This document shows positions 1-7,175 of a DNA stretch of 7,175 bases, one piece after another. Every line of letters starts with the position of its first letter. Position 1 is the stretch's first letter. The notes below the pieces were generated by a model, which was not told where the DNA came from, did not search any database, and saw only the letters and a program-made list of their open reading frames with translations. Origin of the DNA: Phenylobacterium sp. (GTDB taxonomy: Bacteria; Pseudomonadota; Alphaproteobacteria; Caulobacterales; Caulobacteraceae); contig JANXXA010000173.1 of the NCBI GenBank assembly GCA_025350885.1, positions 1 to 7,175 of the forward strand. Direction: 5' to 3'. The position numbers and the translations under genes were made by a program.

Positions 1-111
1 ACCCGCCTGCGCTACTGCATCAACTCGATCTCGCTGGAGTTCGTGCCCTACGGCGCGCCCCTGCCCGACCGGCTTGGCCGTGGCGAGGGCGTCGCCGAGC
101 CAGCCTGCTGA
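1..111 (+). CDS. C-terminal end of an unrecognised protein (5' end outside window)
   Basis: Frame 1 is open from the window edge to a TGA at 109-111 and encodes the last 36 residues of a protein, starting TRLRYCINSISLEF and containing FVPYGAPLPDRLGRG. Almost every codon up to about position 90 ends in G or C, as expected for a real gene in this genome, so I take it as coding and not chance. I do not recognise the family from so short a tail, and no function is offered. The last 64 bp overlap, tail to tail, the end of the channel-like gene on the other strand. Confidence 0.5.
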   Translation, partial: TRLRYCINSISLEFVPYGAPLPDRLGRGEGVAEPAC

Positions 112-587
112 GGCTTCGCGCGCTTGCGGGCGATGGCTCCCGCCGGCAGCGGATGATCGTCTTCGTCGATCAGTATCCGGTAGAGATTCTGGAACAGGAA
201 GGCGGTCGACCAGCCGATCAGCAGCATGCCGTTCAGCGACTCGAAGGCGGCCAGCACCCGCCAGTCATGCGAGATGGTCACCCCCGTCCAGCCGGCGGTG
301 GAATAGGCGCTGACTGAGACGTAGACCGCCGCCTCCAGGTGCTGTGTCATGCCCACGGCCATGTAGGTCGCCGCGTAGGCCAGCACCTCGACGCCGTGCA
401 ACAGGAAGAGCCCGGTCACCATGGTCAACGGCACCAGCAGCCGGTCTGCCGTCAACCAGGGCGTGCGGAAATGATCGATATGGAGGCGGGTCAGTTGGGT
501 CAGGCCCATCAACCCCAGCATGTGAACCAGCACCGTGGCGGCCACCATGGCCAGGACAATGGGCAGTTCGCGCGCAAGTTCGGGCAT
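48..587 (-). CDS. Ion-channel family membrane protein (Ion_trans_2-like) with atypical pore filter
   Basis: This 179-residue protein is predicted to sit in the inner membrane. Hydrophobic segments lie at about residues 8-30, 49-76 and 110-137. Residues 84-104 form a pore-loop-like stretch (AAVYVSVSAYSTAGWTGV), followed by WRVLAAFESLNGMLLIGWST. That layout (loop, WR-L-A-E--NG, GWSTA-LF) is what I know from small bacterial two-TM/pore potassium-channel-like proteins of the Ion_trans_2 family. The normal filter is close to TTLGYGDV; here the aligned residues are STAGWTGV, so K+ selectivity is doubtful. I chose the ATG at 587 because AAGGA (597-593) lies 5 nt upstream; an ATG at 593 and a TTG at 614 are in frame but lack such a site. 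The tail after about residue 140 is charged, then rich in P, S and R, and looks disordered. The gene lies 78 bp downstream of pccB on the same strand. The family call is fairly secure; the ion is unknown. Confidence 0.7.
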   Translation of the reverse strand: MPELARELPIVLAMVAATVLVHMLGLMGLTQLTRLHIDHFRTPWLTADRLLVPLTMVTGLFLLHGVEVLAYAATYMAVGMTQHLEAAVYVSVSAYSTAGWTGVTISHDWRVLAAFESLNGMLLIGWSTAFLFQNLYRILIDEDDHPLPAGAIARKRAKPQQAGSATPSPRPSRSGRGAP

Positions 588-592
588 GGGCA

Positions 593-597
593 TCCTT
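593..597 (-). promoter_or_regulatory. Ribosome binding site selecting the channel gene start
   Basis: AAGGA on the minus strand lies 5 nt before the ATG at 587-585. It favours that codon over the ATG at 593, which it overlaps, and over the upstream TTG at 614. Confidence 0.5.
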
Positions 598-665
598 AAG
601 GGGTCCGCGGCCAAGCTTGAGCGCGCCGACGCCTAGTCCGTTCCGGCGGCGGCGGACGGCGGCCT

Positions 666-2197
<1,532 letters not shown>

Positions 2198-2218
2198 GGC
2201 CACCCGGCCTCCCCTGCT

Positions 2219-2243
2219 GCGCGGCCAGGGGTAAGGCCAGCGC
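2219..2243 (-). promoter_or_regulatory. Imperfect hairpin in the leader just upstream of pccB
   Basis: GCGCGGCC (2219-2226) and GGCCAGCGC (2235-2243) are complementary except for one bulged A, giving an 8-bp GC-only stem around an 8-nt loop. It lies 21 nt before the pccB GTG and directly upstream of its ribosome binding site (2215-2208). No T-run follows on the minus strand, so it is not a normal terminator. It could affect translation or RNA processing, or be chance in GC-rich DNA. Confidence 0.3.
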
Positions 2244-2272
2244 AATGTCGGCGCAAGTTCGAGGCTACGAGC

Positions 2273-2998
2273 CTAGGCGAGCCCCTGGAACCACCGGTCC
2301 AGCATGATCGCCTCACCGCGTAGTCGTGTGGTGCGTTCGGCGGCCTCGGCGTCGATGCCCCACTGGTCTTCCTGCCAGAGTTCATCCAGGCGGGAGAGAG
2401 CGAAGGCGTCTTCGCCGGCGAGCCAGCGGCGGTGCAGGGCGATCGCCAGGACCGCCGAGCCGAACAGCGCCGCACCGAAGGCCAGGCCGGCCAGGCCGAA
2501 GTCGTCGAGGGCAAGCCCCAGTGACTTCACTCGAGCCAGGGTCTCATCCGGCTGGGGCCGGTGGACGATGCCAGCGCCGCGGACAAACCGCATTCCCGCC
2601 TGCGCCTGCGCCCGGTCGAGGATCGGACCCCACTGCGCCTGCTGGCGGGCCAGAAGGCCGGCGGGCTCGACAGCGAAATAGCAGACCAGGTCTGATGCGG
2701 CGTAGTCAGCGATCGCCTGGGCAGTGGCGTCGCGCGCCTGCGGGATGGCGTCGATCGCGGTGTTGGCCAGGCGCGTGGCGTGCATGGCCGCCAGCGCCAG
2801 GGTCTCGCCCTGGCCGGCCCACTCTTCGGCCACCTGCTCGGCCAGGGCGTGGGTCGGCAGCACCATGTCGCCACCCCCAGGGGTCCGCAGACCGCGGCCA
2901 TCCAGGCGCACGGCAAAGCCCGCCTCCGTCACAACGACCTCCACGGCCTTGTAGAACCGGCGGGGCTTCTCCCCAGGCTCGCGGTATCCTCGCGCCAA
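2273..2998 (-). CDS. ATP12 family F1-ATPase assembly chaperone
   Basis: This 241-residue cytoplasmic protein belongs to the ATP12 family (PF07542). In mitochondria Atp12 binds the F1 alpha subunit during ATP synthase assembly; alphaproteobacteria carry homologues with a presumed similar role. Motifs seen in order are RRFYKAVEV (13-21), VRLDGRGLRTP (30-40), LAEQVAEEWAGQGE (52-65), MHATRLANTAID (72-83), YAASDLVCYFA (99-109) with a following LLARQQAQWGPIL, and near the C-terminus LSRLDELWQEDQWGID (201-216). The last contains the conserved acidic LDE-WQ---WG block. Length is normal. No ATG fits: the start is taken as TTG at 2998, with GGGAG ending 7 nt upstream; an in-frame CTG just before it is possible, and a TAA at 3029-3031 limits any extension. 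pccB follows after 75 bp on the same strand, so the two may be co-transcribed, though their functions are not obviously linked. The family call is secure; the exact start is less so. Confidence 0.9.
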   Translation of the reverse strand: MARGYREPGEKPRRFYKAVEVVVTEAGFAVRLDGRGLRTPGGGDMVLPTHALAEQVAEEWAGQGETLALAAMHATRLANTAIDAIPQARDATAQAIADYAASDLVCYFAVEPAGLLARQQAQWGPILDRAQAQAGMRFVRGAGIVHRPQPDETLARVKSLGLALDDFGLAGLAFGAALFGSAVLAIALHRRWLAGEDAFALSRLDELWQEDQWGIDAEAAERTTRLRGEAIMLDRWFQGLA

Positions 2999-3086
2999 CA
3001 GGTCACTCCCGATGCGAAACGGCCAAGGTTACGCCGCTTTCATCTGACATGACGGCGAAGAGGGACTGGCGCAAGGAGGCACGAGA
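2999..3086. promoter_or_regulatory. Divergent intergenic region between the ATP12 and DUF1800 genes
   Basis: This 88-bp gap separates two genes read outward, so promoters for both directions are expected in or near it. I could not pick out convincing -35/-10 pairs or an operator repeat by eye. The right end carries the DUF1800 ribosome binding site and the left end carries a GGGAG for the ATP12 TTG start. The promoter role is inferred from layout only. Confidence 0.4.
3073..3079 (+). promoter_or_regulatory. Strong ribosome binding site for the DUF1800 gene
   Basis: AAGGAGG is a near-perfect Shine-Dalgarno sequence 7 nt before the GTG at 3087. It settles the choice of this GTG over the in-frame ATG eight codons in (MTLADPNMG). 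Confidence 0.75.
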
Positions 3087-4541
3087 GTGACGCTTGCCGA
3101 CCCGAATATGGGGGCCGCCATCGCGGCCACCCGCTTCGGCCTGGGCGCCAGGCCGGGCGAGATCGCGCTGACCGCCGGCGACCCACAGGGCTTCCTGCGG
3201 AGCCAGATCCGGCGCGAGGGCGCCGACCCGCCGCCCGGAACCGTGGCCACCAGCGCCCAGCGGCTAAACGAATTCCGCGAATACCGGCGCGACAAGCGCG
3301 AGGCCAAGGTCGAGAAGGCTGCGGACCCGAGGTCCGGCGAGGCCGCGACGATGCCGACGCGCGATCCGGTGAAGGTGGTCGGGCGCATGCTGCGCCAGGA
3401 CGTGGCCGCGGATTTCTCCCCGCGGTTCGAGCTGGCTGCCACCACCGAGGCGGCTTTCCGCGAGCGCTGGGCCCTGTTCTGGGCCAACCACTTCACCGTT
3501 TCGGCGAGCAAGGCGATCACCGCCACGGTGGTCGGGCCGTTCGAGGACGAGGCCATACGGCCCCACGTATTCGGCCGGTTCGAGGATCTGCTGGCCGCGG
3601 CCGAAACGCATCCGGCCATGCTCACCTACCTCGACCAGATCCAATCGGTCGGCCCCGACAGCCCTGCGGCCCAGTTTCTGAAAATGGGCGGCGGGCGCGG
3701 CGGCGGCGCTCGCTCGGAGCCCGCGAAGCAACGCACCGTCGGACTGAACGAGAACCTGGCGCGCGAGATCCTGGAACTGCACACCGTCGGCGTCGGCGCC
3801 GGCTACACCCAGGCCGACGTCACCGAGTTCGCCCGGGCGATGACCGGCCTGTCCATCGGCGGTCCGCGCGACGAGGGCTATGGCGCAGCGGTGTTTCGCG
3901 CCCAGGCCCATGAACCGGGCGAGCGCACGGTGATGGGCGTTCGCTACGCCCCGGGCGGGCGGCGGCAGGCCAGCGCCATTCTCGCCGACCTGGCCGCCAG
4001 ACCGCAGACCGCGCGCTTCATCTGCGGCAAGATCGCCCGGCACTTTGTCGCCGACGACCCGCCTGCGGCCCTCGTCGCCCGGCTGGACGCCGCCTGGACC
4101 TCGAGCCGCGGCGATCTGGCGCGCGTGGCCGAGGCGCTGATCGCCGCGCCAGAGGCATGGGATCCCCGGCCCGGCAAGTTTAAGACGCCCTATGAGTTCA
4201 TCGTCTCCAGCCATCGCGCGGCGGCCACCTCGCCCATGGCCTTTGAGCGGCTGGCGCCAATTCTGACCGGACTGGGCCAGAAACCGTTCTCGCCGCCCTC
4301 GCCGAAAGGGTGGCCGGAGGACGCGTCGTCCTGGGCGGCCCCCGACGCCATCGTCAAGCGCATGCAGTTCGCGCAGGGCTTCTCCGGCGCCGCGCTGGGC
4401 GACCGCGACCCCCGCGCGCTGGCCGCCGACGTGCTTGGCGAGCGCCTGTCTCCCGAAACCGCCAAGGCCATAGCCCGCGCTGAGTCGCGCCCCGAGGGGT
4501 TCGCCCTGCTGCTGATGAGCCCGGAGTTCCAACGGCGATGA
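3087..4541 (+). CDS. DUF1800 domain-containing protein
   Basis: This 484-residue protein matches the DUF1800 family (PF08811), which has no established biochemical role. Recognisable blocks are AIAATRFGLGARPGE (11-25), RERWALFWANHFTVS (125-139), the family hallmark NENLAREILELHTVG (221-235) with GYTQADVTEFARAMTG after it, FICGKIARHFVADDPP (311-326), KFKTPYEFIVSSHRA (364-378), and LGQKPFSPPSPKGWPE (396-411), which ends in the family's typical GQ-P--P-GW pattern. A glycine-rich insert, GGGRGGGARSEPAKQ (201-215), precedes the hallmark. There is no signal peptide or transmembrane segment, although the partner gene has a Tat signal. It starts at a GTG behind a strong ribosome binding site, and its TGA overlaps the next gene's ATG (ATGA, 4538-4541), indicating one transcript and translational coupling with the DUF1501 gene. 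Family assignment is firm; function is unknown. Confidence 0.92.
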   Translation: MTLADPNMGAAIAATRFGLGARPGEIALTAGDPQGFLRSQIRREGADPPPGTVATSAQRLNEFREYRRDKREAKVEKAADPRSGEAATMPTRDPVKVVGRMLRQDVAADFSPRFELAATTEAAFRERWALFWANHFTVSASKAITATVVGPFEDEAIRPHVFGRFEDLLAAAETHPAMLTYLDQIQSVGPDSPAAQFLKMGGGRGGGARSEPAKQRTVGLNENLAREILELHTVGVGAGYTQADVTEFARAMTGLSIGGPRDEGYGAAVFRAQAHEPGERTVMGVRYAPGGRRQASAILADLAARPQTARFICGKIARHFVADDPPAALVARLDAAWTSSRGDLARVAEALIAAPEAWDPRPGKFKTPYEFIVSSHRAAATSPMAFERLAPILTGLGQKPFSPPSPKGWPEDASSWAAPDAIVKRMQFAQGFSGAALGDRDPRALAADVLGERLSPETAKAIARAESRPEGFALLLMSPEFQRR

Positions 4542-5794
4542 ACGCGCCCGCCCACAACCCGCTGGCTGCCCCGTCGAGACGAGGCCTGCTCGCCACCGCC
4601 GCCGGCTTCGGACTGTCGTTGCAACTGCTGGCGGTGCCCGCCCAGGCCGCGGACGGCGACCTCAACCGGCGAAAGATGATCGTGGTGATCTGCCGGGGCG
4701 GCATGGACGGCCTGTCGGTCGCCCCGCCGATCGGCGACCGCGACTACCCGTCCCTGCGTGCCGGGCTGGCGCTCAGCGACGCCGCCTTGCCACTGGATAC
4801 GACCTTCGGCCTGCACCCGCAGTTGTCGACCGTGCATGCGCTCGCCAAGGCCGGCGAAGCACGCATCGTCCCGGCCATCGCCACGCCAGACCGCGCCCGC
4901 TCGCATTTCGAAGCGCAGGACGTGCTGGAGACCGGCGCGGCGGGCGTCTATTCGACCACCTCCGGCTGGCTGAACCGGGCGGTGGAGGCGCTGTCGGCAC
5001 ACCGCAAGGTGGACGCGCTGTCGGTCGGGCCCACCGCGCCGCTGATCCTGCGCGGCAAGGTCCAGACCGCCTCCTGGTCGCCGGGCCGGACGGTGGACGC
5101 TGAGGCGCGGCTGCCGTTGCTGTTGCAGGACCTCTACCGCAACGACCCGCTGCTGGGGCCGGCCCTGGCGCGCGGGCTCGCCACCGAGACCATGGCCAAA
5201 GACGCGACAGCGGGGATGTCGGGCGCACCCTCGCCGTCCCCGTCCCGGGGCATGGCAGGCGCGGGCAAGGGCGGCGGCGGTCAACAGGGGCGCGACGCGG
5301 CCCGCGCCCTGGGGTCCGCCCTGGCCGGCTTCATGCGCGAGCCGGGCGGGCCCAGCGTGGCGGCGATCTCACTTGATGGCTTCGACAGCCACGCCAACCA
5401 GGCCGGCCTGCTCAACACGCGCCTGGCCTATCTGGACGCGGTGCTGGACGGCGTTCACAGCGGCCTTGGTCCGGAGTGGCGCAACACCGTCGTCGTGGTC
5501 GCCACCGAGTTCGGCCGCACCGCGCGGGCCAACGGCACGGGCGGCACGGACCACGGCACGGCCTCCGCCGCATTGATCCTGGGCGGCGGTCTGAAAGCCG
5601 GCGGCATTGTCGGCGACTGGCCGACGCTGAAGTCGAACGCCCTCTATGAGAACCGCGATGTGGCGCCGACGCTGGACATGCGTGGCCTGTTCAAGGGCGT
5701 GCTGGCCGACCACATGGGCGTTGATCGCGCGGCCCTGGACGCCACGGTGTTCCCCGGCAGCGCCGCCGCGAAGCCTGTGACCGGGCTGATCTGA
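4538..5794 (+). CDS. DUF1501 domain-containing protein with Tat signal peptide
   Basis: This 418-residue protein is a DUF1501 member (PF07394), related to the sulfatase/alkaline phosphatase fold but of unproven activity. The N-terminus is a twin-arginine signal: SRRGLLA (13-19), a hydrophobic stretch to about 33, and AQA at 35-37 as a likely signal peptidase site, so export folded to the periplasm is expected. Family blocks are VVICRGGMDGLS (49-60), SLDGFDSHANQAG (278-290), VVVATEFGRTARANG (319-333), GGTDHGTASAALILGGG (335-351) and a late NRDVAPTLDMRGLFKGVL. Asp282, His284, Asp338 and His339 are the sort of residues that bind metal in related folds; that role is inference. Residues about 221-252 form a low-complexity PSPSPSRG/GAGKGGGGQQG linker. 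It overlaps the DUF1800 stop by 4 bp, so the two products are probably made together and may act together outside the cytoplasm. Its stop at 5792-5794 directly abuts the stop of the opposing gene. Confidence 0.92.
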   Translation: MNAPAHNPLAAPSRRGLLATAAGFGLSLQLLAVPAQAADGDLNRRKMIVVICRGGMDGLSVAPPIGDRDYPSLRAGLALSDAALPLDTTFGLHPQLSTVHALAKAGEARIVPAIATPDRARSHFEAQDVLETGAAGVYSTTSGWLNRAVEALSAHRKVDALSVGPTAPLILRGKVQTASWSPGRTVDAEARLPLLLQDLYRNDPLLGPALARGLATETMAKDATAGMSGAPSPSPSRGMAGAGKGGGGQQGRDAARALGSALAGFMREPGGPSVAAISLDGFDSHANQAGLLNTRLAYLDAVLDGVHSGLGPEWRNTVVVVATEFGRTARANGTGGTDHGTASAALILGGGLKAGGIVGDWPTLKSNALYENRDVAPTLDMRGLFKGVLADHMGVDRAALDATVFPGSAAAKPVTGLI

Positions 5795-7175
5795 CTATCT
5801 CGGCACGGCGTCGAAGGCGATGGTCAGGCGGGCCTCGTCGGTGGTGAACGGCACGGTGCCGTGCCACATGTAGGACGGGAACAGCACCAGCCGGCCGGGC
5901 CTGGGCTTGACGAAATGGTCCGGGGGCAAGGGCGGATCGGTGACGAAGGGTGGCTGGCCGAAGCGGAGCCAGCCCTGTCGTTCCGGGCTCTCCAGGGCCG
6001 CATCCGGCGTCTCGACATAGAAGGCCGAAGAGAGCCAGCCTTCGGGATGGAAATGATCCTGGTGAAAGCCGCCGGGCCGCAGCCGCACCGACCAGGCGCC
6101 CTGGATCCGGTAGTCGAAAGTGTTGCGCCGCCGCAGCGGATCGGCGCCCTGGCCCAGCTTGGCCATGTGCTGGCGGATCGGCGCATCGATGGCCTGGAAG
6201 AAGGCGCGCACCGCGGGCGCATCGGACCCGGACAACAGGTGCAGCGTCTGGCTGCCATGACGCAGCGACTGGTTCGACGGGTGCTCCTGGTAGGGGTGCA
6301 TCGTTTTCAGAACCTCGGCGAGCTCCGCCAGGAACGCGGCCTGGCTGGGCCAGCCCTGCGGCGTGGCCAGATCGTAGACGCCCATCATCGCGTCGTAGTC
6401 GCAGAGCTCGCCATAGAGCGGGTCACCCGCCGCGCGCGCCGCTGTCGCCGCCCAGCCCCACAGCGATTGGTCCCGCGGGTGAACCTCCAGCGCTCGCTTG
6501 AGCTTGCTCAGCGCCGCATCGGCTCGCCCAAGCGCCAGATCGAGGATCGCGGCATATTGGGCCACGCCGCGCGAACCCGGATCGATGGCCCCGGCCAGGG
6601 CGACATAGCGTTCGGCTTCGGGGATGCGTTGCAGACGCAGCGCCGCCTGGGCCGCGGCCAACTGGATCGCCAGATCGCCCGGCATCTGCTGGCTCGCGGC
6701 CTCGAGCAGGTTGGCGGCGCGCTGCGGATCACCGGCGGCTTCGAAGAGGCTCGCCTTGACCAACAATAGCGGCGTGGGCGGCCCACCCGCATGGAAGGCG
6801 GTGTCGAGCACGCCGACAGCCTCTTCGACGTCGCCCCGCCGCATCCAGACCAGGTTGGCCAGTTCCGCCGCCACGCCGACGTCCGCACCCGGGCGCAGCA
6901 GACCCTGGCGATAGGCGTATTCCGCACGATCCAGGTCGCCGCTCCCTTGCAAGGCCCGGGCATAGACGCTCCAGGTCTGCGGCGCGTCGAGGCCGCGCCT
7001 GAACGCCGCCTCACAGGCGCCCACCGCCTCGGCGGCGCGGCCGAGGTCGCCCAGGGTGGCGGCATAGTTGTGCCAGGCGATGGGGCTGTCGGCGAACCGT
7101 TCCGTGGCCGCCAGATTGAAGGCGACCGCCTCGTCGCGCCGCCCCGCCGCCTTCAACGCCGCGGCGTGGGCGGCC
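5795..7175 (-). CDS. TPR protein with C-terminal putative 2OG-Fe(II) oxygenase domain (5' end outside window)
   Basis: The frame is open to the right edge. A TTG at 7156 could start it, but the residues before it (AAHAAAL then KAAGRRDEA) look like the inside of a TPR, so the gene is probably truncated by the window. Counting from that TTG, residues 1-225 are helical tetratricopeptide-like repeats (AATLGDLGRAAEAVGACEAA, RALQGSGDLDRAEYAYRQGL, LFEAAGDPQRAANLLEAA). Residues about 285-453 match a putative 2OG-Fe(II) oxygenase family (PF13759 type): EHPSNQSLRHGSQT (291-304), FHQDHFHPEGWLSSAFYVE (364-382), GWLRFGQPPF, PRPGRLVLFPSYMWHGTVPF (418-437) and TDEARLTIAFDAVP (439-452). Likely iron ligands are among His365/Asp367/His368/His370 and His432, with Arg443 as the candidate 2-oxoglutarate contact. 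TPR-oxygenase fusions often modify proteins or other macromolecules, but the substrate here is unknown. It is convergent with the DUF1501 gene, with no bases between the two stops. Confidence 0.85.
   Translation of the reverse strand, partial: AAHAAALKAAGRRDEAVAFNLAATERFADSPIAWHNYAATLGDLGRAAEAVGACEAAFRRGLDAPQTWSVYARALQGSGDLDRAEYAYRQGLLRPGADVGVAAELANLVWMRRGDVEEAVGVLDTAFHAGGPPTPLLLVKASLFEAAGDPQRAANLLEAASQQMPGDLAIQLAAAQAALRLQRIPEAERYVALAGAIDPGSRGVAQYAAILDLALGRADAALSKLKRALEVHPRDQSLWGWAATAARAAGDPLYGELCDYDAMMGVYDLATPQGWPSQAAFLAELAEVLKTMHPYQEHPSNQSLRHGSQTLHLLSGSDAPAVRAFFQAIDAPIRQHMAKLGQGADPLRRRNTFDYRIQGAWSVRLRPGGFHQDHFHPEGWLSSAFYVETPDAALESPERQGWLRFGQPPFVTDPPLPPDHFVKPRPGRLVLFPSYMWHGTVPFTTDEARLTIAFDAVPR

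Noticed and set aside
638..659. Possible terminator hairpin between pccB and the channel gene (CCGTTCCG / CGGACGG, 7 bp with one bulge)
   Set aside because: No T-run follows on the minus strand, and the region is simple GGC-repeat-like DNA where such pairings arise by chance.
2198..2245. N-terminal extension of pccB to a TTG at 2245
   Set aside because: The extra 16 residues ([12 protein letters not shown] region) are not part of the family, whereas the GTG at 2197 gives the standard MKQIL start with a ribosome binding site.
3264..4532. Long open minus-strand frame opposite the DUF1800 gene
   Set aside because: It is a shadow frame with arginine- and glycine-rich, motif-free translation; the + strand carries the clear family match.
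4190..5284. Long open minus-strand frame opposite the end of DUF1800 and the start of DUF1501
   Set aside because: It spans two real genes on the other strand and has no family features.
5850..5865. Near-palindrome GGCACGG-TG-CCGTGCC just past the DUF1501 stop
   Set aside because: It lies inside the oxygenase coding sequence (the WHGTVPF region), is explained by codon use, and has no T-run to make a terminator.
5861..6769. Open + strand frame opposite the TPR-oxygenase gene
   Set aside because: The minus strand has clear TPR and oxygenase motifs; this frame is only its complement.

Overview
The window is very GC-rich, with G or C at nearly every third codon position, and every gene I recognise fits an alphaproteobacterium. 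A Caulobacterales genome (Caulobacter or Phenylobacterium type) is the best guess. The pointers are an ATP12-type F1-ATPase assembly chaperone beside a propionyl-CoA carboxylase beta gene, a paired DUF1800/DUF1501 locus, and frequent GTG or TTG starts. The lineage call is inference; no rRNA or other marker gene is present.

Layout: (1) 1-111, + strand: C-terminal end of an unrecognised gene, overlapping tail to tail with (2) 48-587, - strand: a small ion-channel-like membrane protein whose pore loop is not the usual K+ filter. (3) 666-2197, - strand: pccB, full length but broken near its 3' end by an apparent one-base deletion at about 904-908; the remaining 79 codons are intact in the next frame. 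(4) 2273-2998, - strand: the ATP12 chaperone, upstream of pccB and probably co-transcribed with it. (5) 2999-3086: an 88-bp divergent intergenic region. (6) 3087-4541 and 4538-5794, + strand: a DUF1800 gene and a DUF1501 gene overlapping by 4 bp (ATGA); only the second has a twin-arginine signal peptide. (7) 5795-7175, - strand: a TPR protein with a C-terminal 2-oxoglutarate/Fe(II) oxygenase-like domain, running off the right edge; its stop codon abuts the DUF1501 stop with no gap.

The window holds core metabolism (propionyl-CoA to methylmalonyl-CoA), ATP synthase assembly, an envelope protein pair of unknown role, and a probable oxygenase. I see no tRNA, rRNA, CRISPR array, insertion sequence or phage gene. 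The gap of greatest length is under 100 bp. I found no clearly new system. The least understood element is the DUF1800-DUF1501 pair. The observations most worth checking are the pccB frameshift and the atypical channel filter.
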